64,000 nt of DNA from JBNJFY01 sp051747265 (GTDB taxonomy: Bacteria; Bacteroidota; Rhodothermia; Balneolales; Balneolaceae): positions 124,001 through 188,000 of the forward strand of contig JBNJFY010000005.1 in the NCBI GenBank assembly GCA_051747265.1, in the 5' to 3' direction. Shown here one piece after another: positions 53,719-62,805 of this stretch. A program made the position numbers and the translations under genes. The notes beneath the pieces were generated by a model that made no database searches, was not told the DNA's origin, and was given only the letters and a program-made list of their open reading frames with translations. Every line of letters starts with the position of its first letter. Position 1 is the stretch's first letter.

Positions 53719-54149
53719 AAACGAATTTCATCCAATTTGCGCCCTTTTGGCCCCTCTAAAACTACTCGCCACGATCCTTCTTGAAGAGTAACGGAAGAAT
53801 AGGTTCGCCAATTGGGAGATTGACCAACTTTAGCATCAAAAGTAAAATACTTTTGTTCTTCATAGTACCATAAGAACCGCACCTTGGTTAATTGGAGACT
53901 ATTATAAACCCTCGCAAAACACCAACCTTCCTGATCAGAGGAATTAAAAGACTGTACGACATCAATAGGAGTACGTTCTACAACATCCTTTGCCAACACT
54001 ATCTGCTTTACGTAGAGGGTGTCATCTTTTGGAAAAGAATTCTCATTTGTAGATGTTTGCGAGGCATTCTGTGCTTGTACAGAAAAGGGAGTACCAAGTA
54101 GGGTAAATAATACGAATGCTGCGAAATATCCTGCGGATCGTTTCTTCAA
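53703..54149 (-). CDS. secreted DUF2914-domain protein
   Basis: About 148 residues from TTG 54149, chosen because it begins a normal signal peptide (KKRSAGYFAAFVLFTLLGTPFSVQAQ). The extra 37 residues of the longer ORF have no such sense and overlap the divergent NUDIX gene. The mature part (about 75-148) fits the small beta-sheet DUF2914 domain: EGWCFARVYNSLQLTKVRFLW, WRTYSSVTLQEGSWRVVLEGPKG and a final FYVSD. Its function is unknown; it is exported to the periplasm or beyond. Confidence 0.72.
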   Translation of the reverse strand: MKKRSAGYFAAFVLFTLLGTPFSVQAQNASQTSTNENSFPKDDTLYVKQIVLAKDVVERTPIDVVQSFNSSDQEGWCFARVYNSLQLTKVRFLWYYEEQKYFTFDAKVGQSPNWRTYSSVTLQEGSWRVVLEGPKGRKLDEIRFYVSD

Positions 54150-54176
54150 AGTTCTAAAACACCTATTGTAATTCAA

Positions 54177-54668
54177 ATGGAGTATAAAAGGAAAACCGGC
54201 ATTAAAAAAATTTTTGACTGTTATGTGTACAGTCAAAAGGGCGCCCAAGGTACATATCATTTTCTTATTCTAAAACGCTCACCCCAAAAAAAGTATGCTC
54301 ATCAATGGCGAATGATTGGCGGAAAAGTCGAATCCGGCGAAACTTATACCCAGGCAGCCAAACGCGAAGTGAGGGAAGAAATCGGTATTTCCGACTTTCA
54401 AAATTTTTGGACCGTTCCTGATCTGAACATATTCTATGAGCCGGAAACCGATCAAATATTACATGCCCCTGTTTTCGCGGTAGAAATTGATGCTAATGCT
54501 TCTCTCATTTTGGATGATGAGCACAGCGATTATCGTTGGATCAACCCTCAGGATGTGGAAGAATGGATTCGATGGCCTCAACAAGTTCGATTAATGCAAC
54601 TAACCCAGCGGCTTTTAGAGCAAGGTATTTTAGATGACTGGGTAATCACAGGTGGAGATTCTAAGTAA
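54177..54668 (+). CDS. NUDIX hydrolase
   Basis: A 163-residue NUDIX enzyme that cleaves a nucleoside diphosphate linked to another group. The Nudix box GGKVESGETYTQAAKREVREEIG (GX5EX7REUXEEXGU) is complete, with WRMIGG just before it. The substrate could be an oxidised nucleotide, dinucleoside polyphosphate or nucleotide sugar; the sequence does not tell. It is 27 bases from the divergent DUF2914 start and overlaps the next gene by one base (TAATG). Confidence 0.9.
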   Translation: MEYKRKTGIKKIFDCYVYSQKGAQGTYHFLILKRSPQKKYAHQWRMIGGKVESGETYTQAAKREVREEIGISDFQNFWTVPDLNIFYEPETDQILHAPVFAVEIDANASLILDDEHSDYRWINPQDVEEWIRWPQQVRLMQLTQRLLEQGILDDWVITGGDSK

Positions 54669-55537
54669 TGGGGTGGATATTTCTGCTATTGAGCGCGTGC
54701 TGTTCTTTGCTTATCGCGCACTTACTAAAATTTACTGAACAATCTTCACTTCGTGCTTCACGCGTGCTCTCTCTGAATTACATTTCTGCGGCAGTAACTG
54801 CCTTTTTTATACATTATATCCAGTATGAAAACTGGATAAGTGTATGGGGGCAAGCCCCAAGTGTGTACCTAAGTATAATTATTATCGGATGTTTATTTAT
54901 TGCTAATTTTTTCATCTACAGTAAATCTGTAGACACCAATGGAGTAGGAGTGAGCGTTGCTGCCATGCGTTTGTCCTTACTTTTACCAGTTATGATGTCC
55001 GTTGTATGGTATAGTGAATACTTAAGCTTATTAGGGTGGCTAGGTGTAGTGTTGGTATTTATAGCACTGTATTTGTTGATGCCAAGCCGTTCTAAAAAAC
55101 AATTATCCTCGGGGCGAATATCAACCGGTCTCTTATTAATCCTGTTATTTTTGGGAACAGGCCTGGCAGATAGTTCGCTCAAAATATTTGAAGAGGAGTG
55201 GGCCATAAATTTATCCGAACTAGAATTTATGGGCATGGTATTTAGCTGTTCCTTTCTGTTTGGATTACTGATCATGGCTTTTTCCAAAGGTCCTTTTATT
55301 ACGAAAAAGGAATTAACCTATGGGGTGTTATTGGGTCTGCCTAATCTGTATTCATCCATTTTTTTAATTTACGCTCTGCAAGAATTAAATGGGGCCGTTG
55401 CCTTTACTGTGGTAAATCTACTAAATGTCGCCGGTGGTACTTTGCTTGGCAAATTACGCTGGAATGATTCGGTGAGTCAATTGCAATGGATAGGCCTTGG
55501 AATTGCCCTAATTTCAATAACTTTACTTATTGTCTAA
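54668..55537 (+). CDS. EamA/DMT-family membrane transporter
   Basis: A 289-residue drug/metabolite-type transporter with about ten membrane helices in two EamA-like halves. The second half ends with the typical LLNVAGGTLLGKLRWNDSVS...GLGIALISITLLIV. The first helix is LLLSACCSLLIAHLLKF. No charged substrate residue in the helices is diagnostic. It overlaps the NUDIX gene and stands 16 bases before pta. Confidence 0.82.
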   Translation: MGWIFLLLSACCSLLIAHLLKFTEQSSLRASRVLSLNYISAAVTAFFIHYIQYENWISVWGQAPSVYLSIIIIGCLFIANFFIYSKSVDTNGVGVSVAAMRLSLLLPVMMSVVWYSEYLSLLGWLGVVLVFIALYLLMPSRSKKQLSSGRISTGLLLILLFLGTGLADSSLKIFEEEWAINLSELEFMGMVFSCSFLFGLLIMAFSKGPFITKKELTYGVLLGLPNLYSSIFLIYALQELNGAVAFTVVNLLNVAGGTLLGKLRWNDSVSQLQWIGLGIALISITLLIV

Positions 55538-55553
55538 CAGGAAGTTAGAGTAT

Positions 55554-56552
55554 ATGAACTCGATTATTAAAAAGATAAAAGAAAGGGCCAGTACTCTGGA
55601 CGCCACTGTGGTACTACCCGAATCGGAAGATCCACGAGTCTTGCGTGCTGCAGCTCAACTTATAGAACAGCAAATCTGCCGCGTTACTTTGCTAGGTAAC
55701 GCAAGCGATATTGAAAGGAAAGCATATCACGAGCAGATTTCGCTGGATTGGCAAGAAACTAATTTAGAAATCTGCGATCCAGCTATGGATTCGCGATTGT
55801 CCGACTATGCCCAGCATCTCTGGCAGCGTCGAAAGCACAAGGGAATGTCCCTAGACGAAGCCCGAAAATTAGCTAGACAGCCACTCTGGTTTGCTGCGTT
55901 GATGATGGCTCATGATGATGCCCAAGGGGGAGTGGCCGGATCGATAGCTACCACCGCCGATGTAATCAGGGCGGGCATATATTGCCTTGGATTAGAAAAA
56001 GGTGTACAAACAGTTAGTAGTACATTTCTCATGGCTTTTGATGATGGCCGGACCTACACCTATGCTGACTGCGGAGTGGTGCCTTATCCTACAGTGGATC
56101 AACTGGTAGATATTACACAAAGTGCTGCCCGAACACATCAGCAGTTAACACAAGATACCCCGCGTGTGGCTATGCTGTCTTTCTCAACGAAGGGCAGCGC
56201 ACAACACCAGCGAGTAGACTTGGTTACTGACGCATTGCAAAAAGTGCGCGAACTGGATGATTCCCTGAATATTGATGGCGAACTACAGTTCGACGCGGCC
56301 ATCGATCCTGCGGTTGCCCAACGCAAGGCGCCTGATTCTAAAGTCGCTGGTCAAGCCAATGTTTTTATATTTCCCAATCTGGATGCTGGAAATATAGGCT
56401 ACAAAATCACCGAACGTCTGGCCGGCGCCCAAGCCACGGGGCCTATCTTGCAAGGTTTGGCGCGACCATTAATGGATTTATCACGTGGTTGTGGTGTGGA
56501 GGATATCGTTACCGCTGCTTCGGTGAGTCTTTTGCTGGGCTCTAATCGTTAA
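55554..56552 (+). CDS. pta: phosphate acetyltransferase
   Basis: Pta interconverts acetyl-CoA and acetyl phosphate. It is the short, catalytic-domain-only form (332 residues). LPESEDPRVLRAAAQL starts the protein. AHDDAQGGVAGSIATTADV, MLSFSTKGSAQH and ELQFDAAIDPAVAQRKAP form the active site. ATG 55554 is chosen over 55530 because AGGAAG lies 8 bases upstream. No acetate kinase gene is adjacent. Confidence 0.95.
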   Translation: MNSIIKKIKERASTLDATVVLPESEDPRVLRAAAQLIEQQICRVTLLGNASDIERKAYHEQISLDWQETNLEICDPAMDSRLSDYAQHLWQRRKHKGMSLDEARKLARQPLWFAALMMAHDDAQGGVAGSIATTADVIRAGIYCLGLEKGVQTVSSTFLMAFDDGRTYTYADCGVVPYPTVDQLVDITQSAARTHQQLTQDTPRVAMLSFSTKGSAQHQRVDLVTDALQKVRELDDSLNIDGELQFDAAIDPAVAQRKAPDSKVAGQANVFIFPNLDAGNIGYKITERLAGAQATGPILQGLARPLMDLSRGCGVEDIVTAASVSLLLGSNR

Positions 56553-56867
56553 TAACTAACCTGCCCGATGGTCTAATAGATCCTGTTTATCATGACCGTC
56601 AACAACGACTATTTGAAGGTCTCTGGGGATCGCCTATCTTTGGCATCATAAAACAGAAGCAGTAGCGTTAACGCAGTGAATTTGGGTTCTGTTATCGAGG
56701 CTAAATTTCTTATATTCCTAGACCTCTGATGGCAACAACCGTGACAGTCAATCTGGACTTAGTCTAATTAATTTTAAGCATCGAAAACCCAAGGCTGGTC
56801 CTGTACAGGTACGTTGACTACAGAAATTACATAGAACAGCAAAATCTCAGATACCTAGACTTCGACT
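56553..56867 (+). other. 315-base intergenic region and long leader of the SUF operon
   Basis: No gene is seen. A Bacteroidetes-type promoter lies at 56613-56642, so the predicted transcript starts about 220 bases before sufB. The leader contains a perfect 10-base palindrome, CCTGTACAGG (56800-56809), 58 bases before the sufB ATG. No clear ribosome-binding site precedes sufB. Confidence 0.5.
56613..56642 (+). promoter_or_regulatory. promoter of the SUF operon
   Basis: TTG (56613-56615), a 19-base spacer and TATCTTTG (56635-56642) match the Bacteroidetes -33/-7 consensus exactly. Confidence 0.65.
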
Positions 56868-58310
56868 ATGAGCGAGACTAAGGAACTTGAATCGATGATT
56901 GGGGAAGAGTACAAGTATGGCTTTTCCACAGATGTCGAATATGAAGACTTTCCCAAGGGATTGAACGAAGATATTGTTCGGGAGATCTCCAAGCGCAAAA
57001 ATGAACCAGATTGGATGACAGAATTCCGTCTGAAAGCATATCGTCGCTGGAAAGAGATGGAAGAACCCGATTGGTTCAACGCAGAATACAAAAGTCCTGA
57101 TTTTGATAATATTCAGTATTATTCCGCGCCTAAGGATACTCCGAAGAAGGAGAGTCTGGATGATGTCGATCCCAAAATCCGGGAAACCTACGACCGTCTG
57201 GGTATCCCATTGGAAGAACAGAAAATGCTTTCCGGTGTTGCGGTTGATGCGGTATTTGACAGCGTTTCTATCTTTACCACCTTTAAAGAGAAGTTGGCGG
57301 AAGCGGGCGTGATATTTTGCTCTATTTCGGAAGCCATCCAGGAATATCCAGAGCTGGTCAAAAAGTATATGGGCTCTGTAGTTCCATACACCGATAATTT
57401 CTATGCCGCGTTAAACTCCGCGGTATTTTCTGATGGATCCTTCTGTTACGTACCCAAAGACACCATCTCTCCGATGGAACTGTCTACTTATTTCCGGATC
57501 AATAATATGAACTCCGGACAGTTTGAGCGTACGCTGATTATTGCCGAAGAAAACAGCCATGTAAGTTACCTGGAAGGCTGTACGGCTCCCATGTATGATG
57601 AGAATCAGCTGCACGCCGCGGTAGTTGAGCTAGTAGCTGAGGAGGGCGCCGAAATAAAATATTCCACCATCCAAAACTGGTACTCCGGTGATGAAGAAGG
57701 GAAAGGTGGTATCTACAACTTTGTGACCAAACGGGGTATCTGTAAAGGAGACAACTCCAAAATTAGTTGGACCCAGCTAGAAACCGGTTCCGCGGTAACT
57801 CTGAAGTACCCCAGTGTTATTCTGAAAGGTGATAACTCCATTGGTGAGTTCTTTTCTGTGGCGGTAACCAATAAACGCCAGCAAGCCGATACCGGTACGA
57901 AAATGATCCATTTGGGTAAAAACACCAAGAGTACCATTATTTCCAAAGGTATCTCGGCAGGCAATTCCAACAACAGTTACCGAGGGGAAGTGAAATTTGG
58001 CAAGGGTGCGGAAAACGCACGTAACTACTCAGTCTGTGATTCGATGTTGATCGGGCAGACTTGTGGCGCCCACACCTTCCCATACATCGAATCTAAAAAT
58101 CCAACTGGTAAAATTGAGCACGAAGCGACCACTTCGCGTGTAGGGGAGGATCAGATCTTCTATATGCAGCAGCGAGGCTTGGATGAAGATGATGCGGTCT
58201 CCATGATTGTAAATGGATTCTGTAAAGAAGTGCTCAAAGAACTACCTATGGAATTTGCCGTTGAGGCCAACAAACTTTTGGATATCAAGCTCGAAGGTAG
58301 TGTAGGATAA
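56868..58310 (+). CDS. sufB: Fe-S cluster assembly scaffold SufB
   Basis: SufB receives sulfur and forms the new Fe-S cluster with SufC and SufD in the cytoplasm. The 480-residue protein starts with a charged region (FPKGLNEDIVREIS). The conserved beta-helix core and the C-terminal helices follow. YSVCDSMLIGQTCGAHT near residue 390 carries the key cysteine, and EHEATTSRVGEDQIFYMQQRG is the SufB hallmark. It is the first gene of the operon. Confidence 0.97.
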   Translation: MSETKELESMIGEEYKYGFSTDVEYEDFPKGLNEDIVREISKRKNEPDWMTEFRLKAYRRWKEMEEPDWFNAEYKSPDFDNIQYYSAPKDTPKKESLDDVDPKIRETYDRLGIPLEEQKMLSGVAVDAVFDSVSIFTTFKEKLAEAGVIFCSISEAIQEYPELVKKYMGSVVPYTDNFYAALNSAVFSDGSFCYVPKDTISPMELSTYFRINNMNSGQFERTLIIAEENSHVSYLEGCTAPMYDENQLHAAVVELVAEEGAEIKYSTIQNWYSGDEEGKGGIYNFVTKRGICKGDNSKISWTQLETGSAVTLKYPSVILKGDNSIGEFFSVAVTNKRQQADTGTKMIHLGKNTKSTIISKGISAGNSNNSYRGEVKFGKGAENARNYSVCDSMLIGQTCGAHTFPYIESKNPTGKIEHEATTSRVGEDQIFYMQQRGLDEDDAVSMIVNGFCKEVLKELPMEFAVEANKLLDIKLEGSVG

Positions 58311-58372
58311 TCCGAGCTGATACCGTCTGAAACGAATATTAAATAACACGAACACTTAAAAATCACCAAATC

Positions 58373-59146
58373 GTGCTTGAGATTAAAAACCTCCATGCTT
58401 GTGTTGAAGAGGATGGAACTGAAATTCTGAAAGGTGTAAACCTAACCATCAATAAAGGCGAAATTCATGCTATCATGGGACCCAATGGTAGTGGCAAAAG
58501 TACCCTCTCCAAAGTCGTAGCCGGACATCCGGCCTATGAAGTTACTGAAGGTGACATCCTATTCGAGGGAGAGAGTATCTTGGAACTGGATCCCGATGAG
58601 CGTGCCCAGCTGGGTGTGTTTCTCGCGTTCCAATACCCCGTGGAAGTACCCGGTGTAACCAATAGTACATTGTTACGACAATCGTACAATGCCATTGCCG
58701 AAGCTCGTGGACGCGAAGAATTGGATCCCATCCAATTTGACGACTATATCCGTGAGCGTCTGGATTTGGTAGAAATGAATCCGGACTTCCTGAATCGAAG
58801 CGTAAACACTGGTTTTTCTGGTGGTGAGAAAAAGCGCAATGAAATTTTCCAAATGGCTGTTTTAGATCCCAAACTAGCCTTCTTGGATGAGACCGATTCC
58901 GGTTTAGATATCGACGCTCTGAAGATTGTGGCCAATGGTATCAATGAGCTGCATTCGGATGAAAACGCCACCGTATTGGTTACTCACTACCAGCGACTGC
59001 TCAACTATATAACTCCCGATTATGTACATGTGATGATGGCGGGACGTATTATTGAGTCGGGTGATAAAGAGCTGGCGATCAAGCTGGAAGACCAGGGATA
59101 TGACTGGTTGGATGCACACGCAAATGTTAATGGCGAAGCTAAATAA
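58373..59146 (+). CDS. sufC: Fe-S cluster assembly ATPase SufC
   Basis: SufC is the ABC-type ATPase that drives the SufBCD scaffold. Walker A is GPNGSGKST, the signature NTGFSGGEKKRNEIFQ is the special SufC form, and Walker B is LAFLDETDSGLD. The start is GTG 58373 (MLEIKNLHACVEEDG). The 257 residues are usual. A 62-base gap separates it from sufB. Confidence 0.97.
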   Translation: MLEIKNLHACVEEDGTEILKGVNLTINKGEIHAIMGPNGSGKSTLSKVVAGHPAYEVTEGDILFEGESILELDPDERAQLGVFLAFQYPVEVPGVTNSTLLRQSYNAIAEARGREELDPIQFDDYIRERLDLVEMNPDFLNRSVNTGFSGGEKKRNEIFQMAVLDPKLAFLDETDSGLDIDALKIVANGINELHSDENATVLVTHYQRLLNYITPDYVHVMMAGRIIESGDKELAIKLEDQGYDWLDAHANVNGEAK

Positions 59147-59158
59147 GTAGAGAATACC

Positions 59159-60475
59159 GTGTCGAACAAAGAAACATTTCTTTCCGATTTACTGGACTTT
59201 CAGGATCGTCTGAACGGTGACTCTACACTGTTAGGGTCGATTCGAAAGCAAGGGCTGGATCGCGTCAAAGCGAGTCGCCTGCCTACTCCTCGCGATGAGG
59301 ACTGGAGATTTACATCCCTGAAACCACTGGTGCGTACCAAATTTGAGATGGCGCAACCTTTTGAAGGGAAATTGGATGCTATTGATGAATATAGCATTCC
59401 GGAATCCAAAGGATCTCGCATTGTTTTCATTAATGGATACTATTCTGAGGAACACTCTTCACTGGAGAATGTACCTGAGGAAGTAACCGTTGGAAATATC
59501 GCAGATTTCGCTGATCAGGATATCGTTAAAGAACATCTGAATCAGTACTCCGATTACGATGATAATCCATTTGTGGGACTCAACGACAGTTACCTGAACG
59601 ATGGATTGATCATTCATGTGCCGGAAGGCGTGAAAATGGATGCTCCTATTCAAGCCATTAATTACAACACCAAGCAGGCTAACCCATATTTTACGGTGCC
59701 TCGCTTGCTGTTAGTTGCTGAGCAAAACTCCGAGATGACCTTGATTGAAGATCATATCGGGGAAGAAGGAGCCGAGTATTTCACAGTTCCAGTTGAAGAG
59801 GTGAAACTGTATGATGGCGCCCAAGTGCACCATGTACGCATCCAGCGTGATAGTCTTGATGCTGTGCATTTCTGCTATCCAGTGACTCATGTTGCCAAAG
59901 ATTCCAACTACGATAGTTACACCATTACACTGGGAGCTAAATTGTCTCGCAACGAGCCGCACCTCATCCAAACCGATGAGGAAGTGGATTTTACGGTTGA
60001 CGGATTGGTACTGATTGACGGAGATCAAATAGCAGATACCCATTCTGTGATGGATCACCGTTTTTCCCATGCGGACAGCCACCAGTTGCATAAATGTGTC
60101 ATCAATGGCAGTGCGCACTCCATCTTTAACGGAAAAATCTTTGTGCGCCAACATGCCCAGAAGATTGATTCCTTCCAGGAGAATCGAAATCTGTTGTTGT
60201 CTCGCAATGGTGCGGTAAACACCAAGCCACAGCTGGAGATATTTGCTGACGATGTACTGTGTTCGCACGGTGCGACCATCGGTCAGTTGGAAGAAGATGA
60301 AGTCTTCTATCTGAAGAGTCGTGGTTTGAGCGATCAGAAAGCGCGAGAACTACTAACCTACGCATTTGCTTTGGAAACGATCGAGAATGTGAAAGTCGAA
60401 TCCGTTCATAAACTACTGTTGGAAGAAGTCGTCCGATACACCGGCGGTAGTATTCCAGAAGAAACAGTGGTATAG
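59159..60475 (+). CDS. sufD: Fe-S cluster assembly protein SufD
   Basis: SufD forms the scaffold heterocomplex with SufB and SufC and is needed for iron supply. The N-terminal helical region holds RLPTPRDEDWRFTSLKPL, the typical start of the family. The beta-helix core follows, and C-terminal DVLCSHGATIGQLEEDEVFYLKSRGL contains the conserved histidine. The start is GTG 59159, 12 bases after sufC. There are 438 residues. Confidence 0.96.
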   Translation: MSNKETFLSDLLDFQDRLNGDSTLLGSIRKQGLDRVKASRLPTPRDEDWRFTSLKPLVRTKFEMAQPFEGKLDAIDEYSIPESKGSRIVFINGYYSEEHSSLENVPEEVTVGNIADFADQDIVKEHLNQYSDYDDNPFVGLNDSYLNDGLIIHVPEGVKMDAPIQAINYNTKQANPYFTVPRLLLVAEQNSEMTLIEDHIGEEGAEYFTVPVEEVKLYDGAQVHHVRIQRDSLDAVHFCYPVTHVAKDSNYDSYTITLGAKLSRNEPHLIQTDEEVDFTVDGLVLIDGDQIADTHSVMDHRFSHADSHQLHKCVINGSAHSIFNGKIFVRQHAQKIDSFQENRNLLLSRNGAVNTKPQLEIFADDVLCSHGATIGQLEEDEVFYLKSRGLSDQKARELLTYAFALETIENVKVESVHKLLLEEVVRYTGGSIPEETVV

Positions 60476-60486
60476 CAACTATTTTT

Positions 60487-61737
60487 ATGAGCACAAAAGC
60501 GGCTACTCAAACTGAAGGACAGCACGTAGACTTCGATCGGCTGCGTGCTGATTTTCCCGTATTGGATCGGGAAATCAATGGGCAGGCATTGGTTTATTTA
60601 GATAATGCGGCTTCCAGCCAAATGCCCAAAGTAGTAGCTGATCGTATTCATCAGTATCACACACAGGAGCATGCGAATGTGCATCGCGGCGTGCACACAC
60701 TAAGCCAGGAAGCCACCGATGCCTATGAGCTGGCTCGATCCCGAGTACAAGAATTCATCAATGCTGCAAAGCAACATGAAATTTTATATACCACGGGCAC
60801 GACGGATTCCATCAACTTAGTTGCTCAGTCATTGGGGAGCTTATTACTCTCGGAAGGGGATGTAGTTCTACTTTCCGAAATGGAGCACCACGCCAATATC
60901 GTCCCTTGGCAGATGCTTGGTGAACGTACCGGCGCCACGATACGCCGCATTCCCATCAATGAATCCGGAGAGTTGATCCTGGATGAGTTGGAGGTGTTAT
61001 TAGATGACGTTAAAATTGTGAGCGTTGCTCATGTATCCAATGCATTGGGTACTATTAACCCCGTTAAAAAGATCATCGACGCAGCTCATCAGCGTGATAT
61101 TCCTGTCGTATTGGATGGTGCGCAATCCGCTCCTCATATGCCCGTTGACGTGCAAGCGCTGGATTGTGATTTCTATGCTTTTTCCGCTCATAAGATGTGT
61201 GGGCCTACCGGGTTCGGTATTTTATACGGAAAAGAGAAATGGCTGGATAAAATGCCGCCATACCGTGGGGGAGGAGAGATGATTGATAAGGTCACCTTTG
61301 AAAAGACGACCTACAACGTACTGCCCCATAAGTTCGAAGCTGGCACACCACCGATCGCTGCCGGTGTAGGTTTCGCAGCTACTATAGAATATCTGCAAGC
61401 CATTGGAATGGATGCCATTTATCAACGCGAGCATGAACTTTTACAATATGCTACCCAGAAACTTAAACAGGTTGAGGGTTTACATATCATAGGAGAAGCC
61501 AAACAAAAGGCAGGCGTTATTTCTTTTGTGATGGATCAAGCACATCCGCATGACATCGGTACCATTTTGGATCAACAGGGAATTGCTATTCGAACGGGGC
61601 ATCATTGCGCTCAGCCTGTTATGCAACGCTATGATATCCCCGCTACCGCTCGCGCGTCCCTATACTTTTACAATAACAAAACGGATGTGGATCGGCTGAT
61701 AGAAGGATTAGGAATGATCGATGAATTATTTGGATAG
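60487..61737 (+). CDS. sufS: cysteine desulfurase SufS
   Basis: SufS is a PLP enzyme that takes sulfur from cysteine to form alanine and a persulfide for SufBCD. The PLP lysine is in FSAHKMCGPTGFGILYG. The persulfide-forming cysteine is in IRTGHHCAQPVMQRY (C about 379). VYLDNAASSQMP starts the fold. There are 416 residues, 11 bases after sufD. No sufE or sufU partner gene follows, although one is often next to sufS. Confidence 0.97.
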   Translation: MSTKAATQTEGQHVDFDRLRADFPVLDREINGQALVYLDNAASSQMPKVVADRIHQYHTQEHANVHRGVHTLSQEATDAYELARSRVQEFINAAKQHEILYTTGTTDSINLVAQSLGSLLLSEGDVVLLSEMEHHANIVPWQMLGERTGATIRRIPINESGELILDELEVLLDDVKIVSVAHVSNALGTINPVKKIIDAAHQRDIPVVLDGAQSAPHMPVDVQALDCDFYAFSAHKMCGPTGFGILYGKEKWLDKMPPYRGGGEMIDKVTFEKTTYNVLPHKFEAGTPPIAAGVGFAATIEYLQAIGMDAIYQREHELLQYATQKLKQVEGLHIIGEAKQKAGVISFVMDQAHPHDIGTILDQQGIAIRTGHHCAQPVMQRYDIPATARASLYFYNNKTDVDRLIEGLGMIDELFG

Positions 61738-61854
61738 CCGGTGTAGATGCTTCATTCCCATGGTAATAGATTAGATAGTTCTTCGTTGAACATTTGCTTA
61801 TATTGAACTAATCTTAATAAGCATTCAAGACAAACTTTAAGACGCTTTAGGATC

Positions 61855-62406
61855 ATGCCTAAAATCAAAGAAATTGAACGCACGCCCAACCCTGATGCCA
61901 TGCGATTCGTATTGGCAGAACCTTTAACCAACGGGGTCACCAAATCATTTGAGCGAGCCAGTGAAGCGGAAGGCGATGAATTGGCCAGCGCTCTATTTGC
62001 CATCGAACACGTCATCAACGTGTACTACGTAGATCGCTATGTTACCATTACCCAAGATGGGAAAGCGGTTTGGTCGGAATTGCTACGTAAACTAGCTCCC
62101 CCCATTCGTGAGGCAAAACCGCAGCTAGAAACGGAAGACGACAGTGATGTACACTATTCGGAAGAAGTTCAAAATTCTGATGATCCTCGCCTCCAGCAAA
62201 TAAATCAGATGCTGGATGACCAAGTGCGCCCCTACCTTCTAGCAGATGGGGGAGGACTGAAAGTGCTCGGGTTAGACGGCAATCGCCTGAAGGTGCACTA
62301 TCAAGGAGCCTGCGGAACGTGCCCAACGGCAACCACCGGTACGCTTTATGCCATCGAAAGCATGGTAAAACGTATTGATCCTGAATTGCAGGTCGTTTCG
62401 GTTTAA
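61855..62406 (+). CDS. Nfu-type Fe-S carrier protein
   Basis: The 183-residue protein has an N-terminal Nfu_N domain (IERTPNPDAMRFVLAEPL, residues about 5-90) and a C-terminal NifU domain. The cluster-binding CxxC is in YQGACGTCPTATTGTL. Proteins of this layout take a 4Fe-4S cluster from the scaffold to target enzymes. It follows sufS by 117 bases, the longest gap inside the operon. AGGA stands just upstream of the ATG. Confidence 0.93.
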   Translation: MPKIKEIERTPNPDAMRFVLAEPLTNGVTKSFERASEAEGDELASALFAIEHVINVYYVDRYVTITQDGKAVWSELLRKLAPPIREAKPQLETEDDSDVHYSEEVQNSDDPRLQQINQMLDDQVRPYLLADGGGLKVLGLDGNRLKVHYQGACGTCPTATTGTLYAIESMVKRIDPELQVVSV

Positions 62407-62439
62407 ATCAAAAACTTTTATCCAGGTTAGGGTATAAGT

Positions 62440-62784
62440 ATGTCCATTACTATTAGTGATAAAGCCGCTGAGCGGATACAAAAAATCCGTTCGGAAAAAA
62501 ATGTATCCGACCAAGCCTATCTACGCATCGGGGTAGTGAGCGGTGGATGTTCTGGATTAACGTATGATCTGGATTTTGACGAAGAGTTCAATGGCCCTGC
62601 TGAAGACTCTCAAGAACAGGTTTTTGAGGATCATGGTATAAAATGTGTCGTGGATATGCGAAGCTTTTTATACTTGGCCGGAACCAAGTTAGACTATTCA
62701 GAAGGGCTGGATGGCCAGGGATTTCATTTCCATAATCCAAATGCTTCTCGAACCTGTTCGTGCGGTGAATCGTTTATGGTTTAA
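62440..62784 (+). CDS. sufA: A-type Fe-S carrier (SufA/IscA/HesB family)
   Basis: An A-type carrier of 114 residues that passes Fe-S clusters to target proteins. The three conserved cysteines are present, in SGGCSGLTYDLDF and RTCSCGESFMV at the end. The N-terminus ITISDKAAERIQKI is typical. It lies between nfu and the DUF2480 gene. The SufA name reflects context; IscA or ErpA types are not clearly separable by sequence. Confidence 0.93.
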   Translation: MSITISDKAAERIQKIRSEKNVSDQAYLRIGVVSGGCSGLTYDLDFDEEFNGPAEDSQEQVFEDHGIKCVVDMRSFLYLAGTKLDYSEGLDGQGFHFHNPNASRTCSCGESFMV

Positions 62785-62805
62785 CTGCACGCAATCTCTG
62801 AATCC

